This document shows, one piece after another, positions 8,636 to 17,677 of a DNA stretch of 64,000 bases. Made by a program: the position numbers and the translations under genes. The DNA lies in the NCBI RefSeq assembly GCF_000735605.1, contig NZ_JPKG01000004.1, positions 1 to 64,000 on the forward strand, read 5' to 3'. This stretch comes from Allobosea sp. LC85. GTDB taxonomy: Bacteria; Pseudomonadota; Alphaproteobacteria; Rhizobiales; Beijerinckiaceae. The first letter of the stretch is position 1. The number at the start of each line of letters is the position of its first letter. The notes beneath the pieces were generated by a model. That model had not been told where the DNA came from. It worked only from the letters and a program-made list of their open reading frames with translations, and searched no databases.

Positions 8636-9514
8636 CTACTTGGCCGCGCCGAGGATGCCGGACGGCCGGATGAACAGGAACAGCAGCAGCACCGACAATG
8701 CCGCGACATTCTTCAGGCCCGCGCCGAAGCCGACGATGGCGAGCGCCTGCAGCAGACCGAGCAGCAGCCCGCCGAGGAAAGCGCCGAAAGGCCGCCCGAA
8801 GCCGCCGACGATCGCGGCGATGAAGCCGCTGATCGCGAAGGGCACGCCGACATTGAAGGCGGTGTACTGCGTCGGCGTGATCAGGATGCCGGCAATGGCG
8901 CCGAGCGCCGCGCTCAGCGCAAAAGCCAGTGCCAGCATGCGCGCGACCGGGATGCCCTGCAGTGCAGCCGCCTCGCGGTTGATCGAGCAGGCGCGCATCG
9001 CCTTGCCGGTCCGCGTCAGGCCGAAGAAGGCGGCAAGCGCTGCGACGATCGCAAGCGATCCACCGACGATCCAGATCAGCTGGTAGCCGACTGCGACGCT
9101 GCCGAACATCAGGGGCGGCCGGTCGGTGAAGACGGGCAGGGTCTTGGGCTGGTCGCCGACCGCGATCAGCGTCAGCCGCTCGATCACGATCTGGGCGGCG
9201 AGCGTCGCCAGGATCATCACGAACATCGTCGCCTTGCGGTTCCAGAGCGGCCTGACGACGACCCGTTCGATCGCGACGCCGAGCATGGCGACGGATGCGA
9301 CTGCGATCAGGGCGGCGACCGGCAGCGGCACGCCGTTACGCGCGAACAGCACCTGGGTGATCATGCCGCCGAGCATCACGAACGCGCCTTGCGCGAAATT
9401 CACGATGCCGCTGGCGTTGTAGATCACGCAGAAGCCGATGCCGATCAGGCCGTAGACGCAGCCGATGCCGAGACCGCTGACGAGCACCTGCGGGATATAG
9501 GACAAGTCAGCCAT
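8636..9514 (-). CDS. livH: Branched-chain-type ABC transporter permease LivH
   Basis: This 292-residue inner-membrane protein has about eight membrane helices and the LivH signatures (YGLIGIGFCVIYNASGIVNF near the N-terminus; AISGFIAAIVGGFG in the second half). It forms the channel with LivM, powered by LivG and LivF. Its start overlaps the end of the ATPase gene by eight bases. The ligand is probably that of the neighbouring HyuAB enzymes rather than leucine, by context only. Confidence 0.9.
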   Translation of the reverse strand: MADLSYIPQVLVSGLGIGCVYGLIGIGFCVIYNASGIVNFAQGAFVMLGGMITQVLFARNGVPLPVAALIAVASVAMLGVAIERVVVRPLWNRKATMFVMILATLAAQIVIERLTLIAVGDQPKTLPVFTDRPPLMFGSVAVGYQLIWIVGGSLAIVAALAAFFGLTRTGKAMRACSINREAAALQGIPVARMLALAFALSAALGAIAGILITPTQYTAFNVGVPFAISGFIAAIVGGFGRPFGAFLGGLLLGLLQALAIVGFGAGLKNVAALSVLLLFLFIRPSGILGAAK

Positions 9515-10355
9515 GGGCCGCCTCCTGCGTGCCGGGCTTGTTCGTGGAAGACTTGTTCGTGGAAGACGCGCCGGTAGATGACTTGCCGGTGGATGACTTG
9601 CCGGTGCCGAGATAGGCCGCGATCACGGCCGGGTCGGCGCGGATTTCGGCCGGCGTGCCCTGCGCGATCTTGCGGCCGAAATCGACCACGACGACGCGGT
9701 CGGCGGTGTTCATCACCAGCGTCATGTCGTGTTCGATCAGGAGCACGCTGGTGCCTTCGTCGGCGATGCGCCGGATGGTGCGCGAGAGCACGGCCGATTC
9801 CTCGGTATTCAGGCCGGCGGCGGGCTCATCGAGCAGGATGAGCCGTGGCCCGGCAGCCAGGGCGCGCGCCAGTTCAAGCATGCGCTGGCGGCCATAGGGC
9901 AGGCCCGATGCCGGTTCGTCGGCCATCCCAGCGAGGCCGGCGAAGGCGAGGAGGTCGCGCGCCCGGGCTTCGACGGCAGCCTCCTCGCGGCGGGCCGAGG
10001 CCGGCCGGAGCAGTGCCGAGAACAGGCCGGCCTTGCCCTGCAGGTGGCATCCGACCTTGACGTTGTCGAGCACGCTCAGATCCTCGAACAGCTTGACGAG
10101 CTGGAAGGTCCGCACCAAGCCCGCAGCGGCGATCTCCGCCGGCGGCCGCCCGGTGATGTCATTGCCCTCGAAGACGATCCGCCCTGCGCTCAGTGGCAGG
10201 AAGCCCGAGATCAGGTTGAACAGCGTCGTCTTGCCGGCACCATTGGGGCCGATCACGGCGGTGACGCCTTCGGCAGGGACCTCGAACGAGACATCGTCGA
10301 CCGCGACGAGGCCGCCGAAGCGGCGCGTCACGCCGTCCAGGCGAAGCCGGCTCAT
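9507..10355 (-). CDS. livG: Branched-chain-type ABC transporter ATPase LivG
   Basis: The start is the ATG that overlaps the stop of livM (ATGA), giving 282 residues. Walker A is GPNGAGKTT, the signature region is GLPYGRQRMLELARAL (Y in place of the usual first S of LSGGQ, as seen in LivG proteins), Walker B is LILLDEPAAGLN and the H-loop is LLIEHD. The C-terminus carries an odd low-complexity tail of about 25 residues made of ST(G/N)K-like units (see the 15-bp repeats). The tail lies beyond the normal end of the family and is probably dispensable. Confidence 0.9.
   Translation of the reverse strand: MSRLRLDGVTRRFGGLVAVDDVSFEVPAEGVTAVIGPNGAGKTTLFNLISGFLPLSAGRIVFEGNDITGRPPAEIAAAGLVRTFQLVKLFEDLSVLDNVKVGCHLQGKAGLFSALLRPASARREEAAVEARARDLLAFAGLAGMADEPASGLPYGRQRMLELARALAAGPRLILLDEPAAGLNTEESAVLSRTIRRIADEGTSVLLIEHDMTLVMNTADRVVVVDFGRKIAQGTPAEIRADPAVIAAYLGTGKSSTGKSSTGASSTNKSSTNKPGTQEAAHG
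9537..9611. repeat. Five 15-bp imperfect repeats in the 3' end of livG
   Basis: Units of 15 bp start at 9537, 9552, 9567, 9582 and 9597. The first two are identical (CTTGTTCGTGGAAGA). The others vary around CTTGCCGGTGGATGA. Read on the minus strand they encode the repeated Ser-Ser-Thr-(Gly/Asn)-Lys tail of the ATPase. The unit is a multiple of three, so gain or loss of units keeps the frame. Confidence 0.8.
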
Positions 10356-11332
10356 GAGCGACCCCGCGGGGCAAAGAGGCCAGCGAGGCCGCGCGGCGCA
10401 TAGATCAGCAGCAGGATCAACGCCGCGCCATAGGCGAGGTCCTGATAGTCCTTGAAAGCGCGAAAGGTCTCCGGCAGCAGGCTGACGATCAGGGCTCCGA
10501 CCAACGGTCCGGCGACCGTGCCGATGCCGCCGACATAGAGCATGGTGAAGGTGACGATGACCATGTGCAGCCCGAAGACCTCGGGGCTGACGAAGCCGAC
10601 GACATGGACGAAGAGTGAGCCCGCGAGCGCTGCAAAGCCGGCCGAAAGCAGGAAGGCCGCGAGCTTGTAGCGCGCGACGTCGATGCCGAGCGCTGTCGCC
10701 GCCTCCTCGCTGCCGGCGACTGCGGAGAGCGCGCGGCCGAAGCGTGAGCGGCGGATGCGCGCTGCCGCGAAGGCGCAAGCCGCGACGACCAGCGAGAGCA
10801 GGATGAGCTGGCCACGGTCGGAGGTGATCTCATAGGGGCCGATCCCGAAGGGCGGGATGCCGGAAATGCCCATATAGCCCTGCGTCACCGACTGCCATTC
10901 GACGGTGATCTCATAGGTGATCAGGCCAATGGCCAGCGTACCCATGGCGAGGTAGTGGCCCTTCAGCCTGAGCGCGGGGTAGCCGACGATCGCTGCGGCG
11001 AGGACGGCCGCGACGATGCCGAGCACCATGGCGGGCAGGGGGCTCCAGCCATGGGTGGCGGTCAGCACGGCGGAGAGATAGCCGCCGATCGCGGCGAAGG
11101 CGTTCTGCCCGAAGGAGACCTGCGCGGCGAAGCCCATGAACAGGTTCAACCCGGTCACGAAGACCGCGTAGATCAGCGCGAAGGCGACGACCGTTGCGGC
11201 ATAGCCGCCAACGATCATGGCATAGCCGACGACCAGCCCGGCGAAGAGCCAGGGCAGCAGGCCCACCAGCCTGAGGGGGCGCCGTTCAGGCGAAGTAATG
11301 CTGAGCGAGTTCGTCATGGGAATTGATGTCAC
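10352..11332 (-). CDS. livM: Branched-chain-type ABC transporter permease LivM
   Basis: This permease of about 326 residues has the LivM hallmarks (GLNLFMGFAAQVSFGQNAF; VGGIGTVAGPLVGA). It pairs with LivH to form the inner-membrane pore. A GTG at 11332 and an ATG at 11317 are both possible starts, neither with a good ribosome site. The first gives a 47-bp overlap with livF, the second 32 bp. Translation is probably coupled to livF. The C-terminal GLAGLFAPRGRS end overlaps the livG start. Confidence 0.88.
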   Translation of the reverse strand: MTSIPMTNSLSITSPERRPLRLVGLLPWLFAGLVVGYAMIVGGYAATVVAFALIYAVFVTGLNLFMGFAAQVSFGQNAFAAIGGYLSAVLTATHGWSPLPAMVLGIVAAVLAAAIVGYPALRLKGHYLAMGTLAIGLITYEITVEWQSVTQGYMGISGIPPFGIGPYEITSDRGQLILLSLVVAACAFAAARIRRSRFGRALSAVAGSEEAATALGIDVARYKLAAFLLSAGFAALAGSLFVHVVGFVSPEVFGLHMVIVTFTMLYVGGIGTVAGPLVGALIVSLLPETFRAFKDYQDLAYGAALILLLIYAPRGLAGLFAPRGRS

Positions 11333-12032
11333 GCGGATCGAGTTCGGCGACGATGCGCCCGAGCGAAAGCAGGTAGACGCGGTTGGCGAGTTCGAGCGCC
11401 AGCGGCGCCTTCTGCTCGACCAGCACGATCGCCAGGCCTTCGCGGTTCAGGAGGCCGAGCGTCTCCAGGATTTCCTCGGTGACGCGCGGCGCGAGGCCAA
11501 GCGAGGGCTCGTCCAGCAGCAGGAGCTTCGGCCCGGCCATCAGGGCGCGGCCAAGGGCAAGCATCTGCTGTTCGCCGCCGGACATGGAGCCTGCGGCCTG
11601 TCCGAGCCGTTCCTTCAGGCGCGGGAACAGGGTGAGCACACGCTCGCGCCGGCGGTTGAATTCGGCTTTGTCCCGCAAGCGATAGGCGCCGAGTTCGAGA
11701 TTGTCCGCGACACTCATCGGGGCGAAGAGCCCGCGCCCCTCCGGCACCAGCACGATGCCGCGCGAGGCGACCGCGACCGCATCATACCGGGGCAACACCT
11801 GGCCCCGGAACCGGACCTCGCCGCCATTGGCGGAGAGCCCCATGATCGCGCGCAGCAGCGTCGACTTGCCGGCACCGTTGGGGCCGAGCACGGCGACGAG
11901 CTCGCCCTCGCCGATGCGCAGGTCGACCCCGTGCAGCGCCTCGACATGGCCATAGCGCGCCGACAGGCCGGTCGCGGCCAGGATCGGCGGAGCAGCGCTC
12001 GCTTCGGTCTTGGCCGCGACCGCGAGGCTCAT
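11286..12032 (-). CDS. livF: Branched-chain-type ABC transporter ATPase LivF
   Basis: This 248-residue ATPase has Walker A GPNGAGKST, signature MSGGEQQMLALGRAL, Walker B LLLLDEPSLGLAP and H-loop LVEQKAP (H replaced by Q, normal for LivF). It works with LivG at the cytoplasmic face. The start overlaps the stop of the binding-protein gene by four bases. The order binding protein, livF, livM, livG, livH differs from the E. coli order but is common in Hyphomicrobiales. Confidence 0.9.
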   Translation of the reverse strand: MSLAVAAKTEASAAPPILAATGLSARYGHVEALHGVDLRIGEGELVAVLGPNGAGKSTLLRAIMGLSANGGEVRFRGQVLPRYDAVAVASRGIVLVPEGRGLFAPMSVADNLELGAYRLRDKAEFNRRRERVLTLFPRLKERLGQAAGSMSGGEQQMLALGRALMAGPKLLLLDEPSLGLAPRVTEEILETLGLLNREGLAIVLVEQKAPLALELANRVYLLSLGRIVAELDPRDINSHDELAQHYFA

Positions 12033-13171
12033 TGCACCACCTTGACCTTGCCGGCGTCGATCGTCGCCAGCACAAACGGGTTCTCGGTGATGCCCTGGTG
12101 CAGGTCCGGCCGGAAATTGTAGATGCCGGTCGTGCCCTGGAAGCCGGTCAGCTCCTCATAGGCGGCGCGGACCTTCTCGCCCTCGGAGGACTTCGCCTTT
12201 TCGATCGCGGCGACCGTCAGCATGACGCCGTCCCAGCCGCGCGAAGCCCAGTTCGGGTCGCGATCTTTGAACTTTTCGCGCCAGGGCCCGAGGAAGGCCT
12301 TGATGCCGGTCTTGAGCGCGCCCTCGGGCAGCGCCTCATAGACCTGCGACGGCGAGGCGACGAAGAAGAACTTGTCGCCCAGTACCTCGGAGACGGGGCC
12401 GAACACGGCCAGGTCCTCGAGGCTCGTCAGCAGCAGCATGTCGGCGCCGAGCTGCTTGATGTTCTTGGCCGCGGTCAGCGTCGTGCCGCCGAGCCCGATC
12501 TTGAGGATTGCGCCGGCGCCCGCCGAACGCGCCTTGCTGATCTGCACGCTGAGATCGGCGTCGTCCTGCTTGTACTGGTCGACCGAGACGACCTCGAGGC
12601 CGTACTTGGCCGCGTTGCGCTCGGCCACGCCCTTCTGGAGATTGGCGTAAGGGGTTGGGTCGTGCAGCACCGCGATCTTGCGGATCTGCGTCTTGTCCTT
12701 GAGGTATTCCAGGCGCTTGTCGACTTCGAAGCCGGCGGGCGGCAGGGTCGTGAAGGCCCAGGGCAGATGCTCGGCCTGCTGCGGCAGGATCGAGCACAGC
12801 ATCATCGGCACCTTGGCGCGCAGGAGCAGGCCGGCGGCGGCGAAATTGCCGGCCGAGACGCAGCCGCTGACGAAGACGTCGACCTTGTCCGAGCTCAGCA
12901 TCTTCCGATAGACGGTCACCGCCTCCTGCGGCTCGGACCGGTTGTCCTCGACGACGACCTGGATCTTGCGGCCCATGACGCCGCCCCTGGCGTTCACTGC
13001 CGCAGCGGCCAGCTCGACGCCGTCGCGCCAGGCGCGATCGACGGTCGCGGCATAGCCGGTCAATCCCGCCGAGACGCCGATCTTGTAGGGCTCCTGCGCG
13101 CGGGCGGGCGCCGCGCCGACCACTGCGACGCTTGCGGCGATTCCGGCCGCAAATAGGGTCTGCTTCATCAA
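12029..13171 (-). CDS. Periplasmic ligand-binding protein of the LivFGHM-type importer
   Basis: This 380-residue type I periplasmic binding protein has a signal peptide (cleavage near PARAQE) and a Leu/Ile/Val-binding-protein-like fold (EPYKIGVSAGLTGYAATVDR at the mature N-terminus). Either of two adjacent ATGs may be the start. It delivers ligand to the permease pair encoded downstream. Co-transcription with hyuB and hyuA suggests a hydantoin, oxoproline-like lactam or related ring compound, an inference from context. Confidence 0.85.
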   Translation of the reverse strand: MMKQTLFAAGIAASVAVVGAAPARAQEPYKIGVSAGLTGYAATVDRAWRDGVELAAAAVNARGGVMGRKIQVVVEDNRSEPQEAVTVYRKMLSSDKVDVFVSGCVSAGNFAAAGLLLRAKVPMMLCSILPQQAEHLPWAFTTLPPAGFEVDKRLEYLKDKTQIRKIAVLHDPTPYANLQKGVAERNAAKYGLEVVSVDQYKQDDADLSVQISKARSAGAGAILKIGLGGTTLTAAKNIKQLGADMLLLTSLEDLAVFGPVSEVLGDKFFFVASPSQVYEALPEGALKTGIKAFLGPWREKFKDRDPNWASRGWDGVMLTVAAIEKAKSSEGEKVRAAYEELTGFQGTTGIYNFRPDLHQGITENPFVLATIDAGKVKVVQ

Positions 13172-13257
13172 CTGTCCTCCCGGTTTCCTTTGGCTTCGGC
13201 TGGTCGCCCCGGTGCGGGGCTCCGCCTTTTTATTGGTCTTGTGACAGGTGGCAGGTA

Positions 13258-14808
13258 TCAGGCCGCCGGCTTGCCGTAGCCGCCGCCGCCGGGCGTCTCC
13301 AGCAGCACGACGTCCCCGGCCTGCATGGTCAGCTTCTTTGCCTCGCTGACGGATGCGCCGTTGACGAGGAAGCGCCCGGGCGCGCCCGACAGGCCGCCAT
13401 CGATCCCGTCAGGCCCATGTTCGAGCCGGCTCGGCACTGCGTTGAGCAGCCAGGCATGGTCGGTGCGCATGTGGAACTGGATGATCTGGCCGTCCCCGCC
13501 CTGCATCCGGCCCTTGCCGCCGGAGCCCGGCCGCAGTTCCTTGCGGTCGAAGACGATCGGCATCGCGGCTTCCAGGATCTCGATCGGCACCGCCGCGACC
13601 CCGGTCGGATAGCAGGTGGCGCTCGGCCCCGGCTTGCCGGCGCGCGCGCCCATGCCGCCGGAATAGTTGAACATCGACGAGGTGAAGGCCTCGCCGCTCG
13701 GGCGCCGGCCCTGGATCTGAATGGTCCAGACCGCACCGGACCCTTCCGCCAGGACGCGCTCGGGCATGACCTGATGCAGCGCTTTCAGGATCGGCATCGG
13801 GACATACATGCCGACGACATGGCGCGCATTCACCGGCGCCGGATAGGCGCAGTTGATGATCGAGCCCACCGGTGCGCGCACCTCGATCGGCGCGAGCGAA
13901 CCGGTGTTGTTCGGCAGGTCCGGATTGAGGCAGGAGCGGATCGCGAAGGTCGAATAGGCGTGGGTGTAGTTCAGCACCACGTTGATGCCGGTCGTCGTCT
14001 GTGGCGAGGAACCGTTGAAATCGACGATGATCGAGCCGCTCTCGGCATCGACGGTGACGGCAGTCCTCAGGGTGATGATTTCGCCACCGGGAACGTCGAA
14101 GACGGCCTCGCCATGATAGGTGCCGGGCTTCAGCTTGCGGATGGCATTGCGCGTCGCCTCCTCGGAGCGATCGATGATCTCGTCCGACAAGGCCTCGATG
14201 TCCTCGATGCCGTAGCGCTCGCACAGCGCGATCAGGTGCTCGGCGGCAGCCTCGCCGGAGGAGACCTGCGCCGACAGGTCGCCGAAGACGGCGTCGGGCG
14301 TGCGCACGTTGCGGCGGATGATGTCGTGCAGCATTTCGCTCGGCTTGCCGCGCTCGTAGAGCTTGAGCGGCGGGATCCAGAGACCTTCCTCATGCACGTC
14401 GCGGGCGCCGGCGCCGATGCCGTAGCCACCGATATCGGTGTGGTGGATGGTCGAGCCGATATAGGCGAGCAATTTTGTGCCATCGAAGATCGGCGTCAGG
14501 ATCGTGATGTCGAAGAAATGCCCGGCCGAGAGCCAGGGGTCGTTGGTGATCAGCACGTCGCCGGGCTCGCAGCGCCCCTCGAACAGGCGCACGAGATGTG
14601 CTCCCGCGATGGCGAGCGAGTTGATATGGCCGGGCGTGCCGGTATTGGCCTGCGCCACCATGCGTCCGCGCTGGTCGAAGAGGGCGCAGGCGAGGTCGCC
14701 GGCTTCGCGCACGATCGGGCTGAAGGCGATGCGCTGCAGCGCCTTGGCGCGCTCGTTGACGATGCCGATCAGGTTCGACCAGAGGATTTCGAGCTCGACT
14801 CCGTCCAT
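13258..14808 (-). CDS. hyuB: Hydantoinase B/oxoprolinase family subunit
   Basis: This 516-residue HyuB-type subunit begins at DGVELEILWSNLIGIVNE and includes GDVLITNDPW and the glycine-rich GGKGRMQGGDGQ segment near the C-terminus. Together with HyuA it forms an ATP-dependent amidohydrolase that opens cyclic imides (N-methylhydantoin, 5-oxoproline) or, in some relatives, an acetone or acetophenone carboxylase. It starts six bases after hyuA, so the two subunits are made from one message. The exact substrate is unresolved. Confidence 0.9.
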   Translation of the reverse strand: MDGVELEILWSNLIGIVNERAKALQRIAFSPIVREAGDLACALFDQRGRMVAQANTGTPGHINSLAIAGAHLVRLFEGRCEPGDVLITNDPWLSAGHFFDITILTPIFDGTKLLAYIGSTIHHTDIGGYGIGAGARDVHEEGLWIPPLKLYERGKPSEMLHDIIRRNVRTPDAVFGDLSAQVSSGEAAAEHLIALCERYGIEDIEALSDEIIDRSEEATRNAIRKLKPGTYHGEAVFDVPGGEIITLRTAVTVDAESGSIIVDFNGSSPQTTTGINVVLNYTHAYSTFAIRSCLNPDLPNNTGSLAPIEVRAPVGSIINCAYPAPVNARHVVGMYVPMPILKALHQVMPERVLAEGSGAVWTIQIQGRRPSGEAFTSSMFNYSGGMGARAGKPGPSATCYPTGVAAVPIEILEAAMPIVFDRKELRPGSGGKGRMQGGDGQIIQFHMRTDHAWLLNAVPSRLEHGPDGIDGGLSGAPGRFLVNGASVSEAKKLTMQAGDVVLLETPGGGGYGKPAA

Positions 14809-14814
14809 CGGATT

Positions 14815-16878
14815 TCAGCCTTTCGTGGCGACGATGCAGCCGAGCGCGTCGATCGTCGCGCTCCAGCCGGGGGGCAGCGCGGTCGTGGTCTCGCGCTCCT
14901 CGATGATGGCGGGGCCGGTGATGGTCTGGCCCGTGGCGAGGGCGGCGCGCTCGTAGACCGGCACGGACTGACCGTCCTCCCAGGCATGGACCGGACGATG
15001 ACGCTTGGGCGCACCGGCGCTGCCCTGGGGCCTGGCCTGGCCGTCGAATTGCGGCAGGGGACCGCGGGCCACGACGCGCCAGGTCACGAGCTCGATCGGC
15101 ACATGCGAGGGATTGACGCCGTAGAGGGTGCGATAGGCCGCCTCGAACTGTGCCGTCAGCGCTGCGCTGTCACGGCTCCGGCGCGGGTCGGTCTCGAAGA
15201 TGATCGTGACCTCGTGCTGCTGGCCGACATAGCGCATGTCCGCACCGACGAGGATCGTGACGTCGGAGGGCGCGCAGCCGGATTCGCCGAGCGCCGTCAG
15301 CCCCTCGCTCTCGAGCTCGCCGAGCACGCGGTCGACGCGGCTCCAGTCGAGATGGTCGACCCGCGTCAGGTCGCTGCGCACCAGATCGAGCCGGACCGGC
15401 GTGACGAGCGTGCCGAAGGCCGAGAGCACGCTCGACTGCGGCGGCACGATCACGCTGGTGCTCTGCAGCAGGTCGGCGACGCCGCAGGCATGCAGCGGAC
15501 CGGCGCCCCCGAAGGCGAAGAGCGGCAGGCCGCGATAATCGACGCCGCGATCGGTGGCGTGGGTGCGCGCCGCCGAGGCCATGGCCTCGGTGACGATGCG
15601 ATAGATGCCGCGCGCCGCCTGGACGGCGTTGAGGCCAAGCGCCTCGCCGAGCCGCGCCGTCGCAGCGTCGCAAGCCGCCTTGTCGAGCGACATGTCGCCG
15701 CCGAGGAAGTTATCGGCATCGATCAGACCGAGCACGAGATCGGCATCGGTGACCGTCGCGTTCCTGCCGCCGCGGCCGTAGCAGGCAGGCCCCGGATTGG
15801 AGCCAGCGCTTTCAGGCCCGACCTTGAGCAGGCCGAGATCGTCGACATGGGCGATGCTGCCGCCACCGGCACCGATCTCGATCAGATCGATCGAGGGCAC
15901 GGTGACGGGCAGGCCACTGCCTTCCCGGAAACGGTAGCGCCGGTCGACCTCGAACAGCCCGGTGATCAGCGGCGTGCGGTTCTCGATCAGGCAGGCCTTG
16001 GCCGTGGTGCCGCCCATGTCGAAGGACATCAGCCGGTCGATCCCGAGCAGCTCCGCATAATGGCAGGCCGCGAGCGCCCCCGCTGCGGGACCGCTCTCGA
16101 TCATGCGCACGGGGTTCCTGCCTGCCGTCTCGGCGCCGACGACGCCGCCCGAGGACAGCATGATCAGCGGCGTGTTGGCGAAACCCTCGACGCGCAGCCG
16201 GTCGCTCAGGCGCTTGAGATAGGGCTGCGAGATCGGCATGGCGTAGGCGTTCACCGTCGCCGTCGAGGCGCGCTGGTATTCGCGGATCTGTGGCGCGACC
16301 TCGGCCGAGGTGCAGATGAAGACGTCGTTGAGTTCGCGCGACAGCGCAGCTGCGACTGTGACTTCGTTCTCAGGATTGGCGAAGCTGTTGAGGAAGCAGA
16401 TCGCGATGGCGCGCGCGCCGGAGGCGCGGATGTCGGCGGCGAGTTCCGCGATGTCGTCAGCGGTTGGAGCGAGCGCGACGGTGCCGTCTGCAAGGACCCG
16501 TTCCTTGATGCCGAAGGTCAGCTCGCGCGTCACCAGTGGCTCGGGGAACTCGATCTGCGGATCATACATGTCGTAGCGGTGCTCGTTGCGGATCGAGAGC
16601 ACGTCGCGGAAGCCCTCCGTGACGACGAGCGCCGTCGGCAGCCCCTTGCGTTCGATCAGCGCGTTGGTGACGACCGTGGTGGCGTGGACGACGACGCCAT
16701 CGATCGCGCCGGCGGCGATCCCGGCCTTGTCCAGCACGGAATCGACACCGCGGAAGAAGCCTTCCAGCAGGTCGTGATGGGTGGTCAGGGTCTTGTCGAC
16801 GCTGAGCCCGCCGTGGGAGTCGCGCAGGACGATGTCCGTGAAGGTGCCGCCGATATCGACGGCCAGGGAATAGGTCAT
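14815..16878 (-). CDS. hyuA: Hydantoinase A/oxoprolinase family subunit
   Basis: This 687-residue HyuA-type subunit has the N-terminal actin-like ATP-binding motif VDIGGTFTDIVL, the second phosphate loop in SFDMGGTTAKA, EIGAGGGSIA and the C-terminal FGGAGPLHA motif. It supplies the ATP-dependent step for the paired HyuB. It begins four bases after the IclR gene stop, so the regulator, hyuA and hyuB are contiguous. Full length for the family. Confidence 0.9.
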   Translation of the reverse strand: MTYSLAVDIGGTFTDIVLRDSHGGLSVDKTLTTHHDLLEGFFRGVDSVLDKAGIAAGAIDGVVVHATTVVTNALIERKGLPTALVVTEGFRDVLSIRNEHRYDMYDPQIEFPEPLVTRELTFGIKERVLADGTVALAPTADDIAELAADIRASGARAIAICFLNSFANPENEVTVAAALSRELNDVFICTSAEVAPQIREYQRASTATVNAYAMPISQPYLKRLSDRLRVEGFANTPLIMLSSGGVVGAETAGRNPVRMIESGPAAGALAACHYAELLGIDRLMSFDMGGTTAKACLIENRTPLITGLFEVDRRYRFREGSGLPVTVPSIDLIEIGAGGGSIAHVDDLGLLKVGPESAGSNPGPACYGRGGRNATVTDADLVLGLIDADNFLGGDMSLDKAACDAATARLGEALGLNAVQAARGIYRIVTEAMASAARTHATDRGVDYRGLPLFAFGGAGPLHACGVADLLQSTSVIVPPQSSVLSAFGTLVTPVRLDLVRSDLTRVDHLDWSRVDRVLGELESEGLTALGESGCAPSDVTILVGADMRYVGQQHEVTIIFETDPRRSRDSAALTAQFEAAYRTLYGVNPSHVPIELVTWRVVARGPLPQFDGQARPQGSAGAPKRHRPVHAWEDGQSVPVYERAALATGQTITGPAIIEERETTTALPPGWSATIDALGCIVATKG

Positions 16879-16882
16879 GATC

Positions 16883-17677
16883 TCAGTCTTTCCAGGTCAA
16901 TCCGCGCGAGATGCGTGCGGCTGCGCCGACGACTTCGCGGATCTGTTCGGGATTGGGTTCTGGCGCGATGAATTGCGTGGCGCCGACGATGGCGATCGAG
17001 CCGACCAGTGCCTTGCGGTGGTCGAAGACCGGGGCGGCCAGCGTGTTGACGCCGGTGATCACCTGGTCGGGTGCGGTGGCCCAGCCGTGCTCGCGGACGC
17101 GTGCGATTTCCGCCAGCAGCGCCTCCCCGGAGACGATCGTGCTCGGCGTCCACGCCTTCAACTCGCCGGCGGCAACAGCGCGGCTGCGTTCCGGCGAGCC
17201 GAAGGCGAGCCAGATCTTGCCATGCGCGCTGGCGTGGAAGGCGAGCCGCGTGCCCGGCCGCATCGCGAATTCGATCATCGTGCGGCCCTGGATCAGCTCG
17301 AGGACGATCAGTTCCTCATCGATCACGTCGCAAAGCGTGACCGCCTGGCCGGTGCGGTCGCGCAGGGTCATCAGCTCCTCGCGTGCCGCCGAGACGATAT
17401 CGAAGCGCTGCCGCAGCGCCTCGCCCAGGACCATCAGCTTGATTCCGGCATCGTAGCGGCCGGTATTCGGATCCTGGCGGACGAAGCCGTGGCGCTGCAG
17501 CGTCACCAGATGCCGGTAGATGGTCGCCTTGGAGGAGGAGAGCGCCTCGGCAATCTGCGCCAGCGCGACGGGGCGGCTCTGCAGGACCAGATATTCGACT
17601 GCCCGCAGGGCGAGATCGAGCGTGCTTGTGCCGGCAGGCACAGCTTTGGCGGAGGCTTTGTCGGTATCGAGCGTCAA
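16883..17677 (-). CDS. IclR-family transcriptional regulator
   Basis: This 264-residue protein has an N-terminal winged helix-turn-helix (LALRAVEYLV; IAEALSSSKATIYRHLVTLQ) and a C-terminal IclR effector domain (FHASAHGKIWLAF; PVFDHRKALVGSIAIVGA). It is first in the operon with hyuA, hyuB and the importer, and probably autoregulates that unit. The 492-bp region upstream holds overlapping palindromes and divides it from the divergent FAH/hpaH genes, which may be under the same control. The effector is unknown. Confidence 0.9.
   Translation of the reverse strand: MTLDTDKASAKAVPAGTSTLDLALRAVEYLVLQSRPVALAQIAEALSSSKATIYRHLVTLQRHGFVRQDPNTGRYDAGIKLMVLGEALRQRFDIVSAAREELMTLRDRTGQAVTLCDVIDEELIVLELIQGRTMIEFAMRPGTRLAFHASAHGKIWLAFGSPERSRAVAAGELKAWTPSTIVSGEALLAEIARVREHGWATAPDQVITGVNTLAAPVFDHRKALVGSIAIVGATQFIAPEPNPEQIREVVGAAARISRGLTWKD

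Noticed and set aside
13132..16971. 1279-codon plus-strand open frame
   Set aside because: It lies wholly opposite hyuB and hyuA, which have clear family motifs. Its translation is Arg/Asp/Ala-rich with no domain, as expected for antisense of GC-rich genes.
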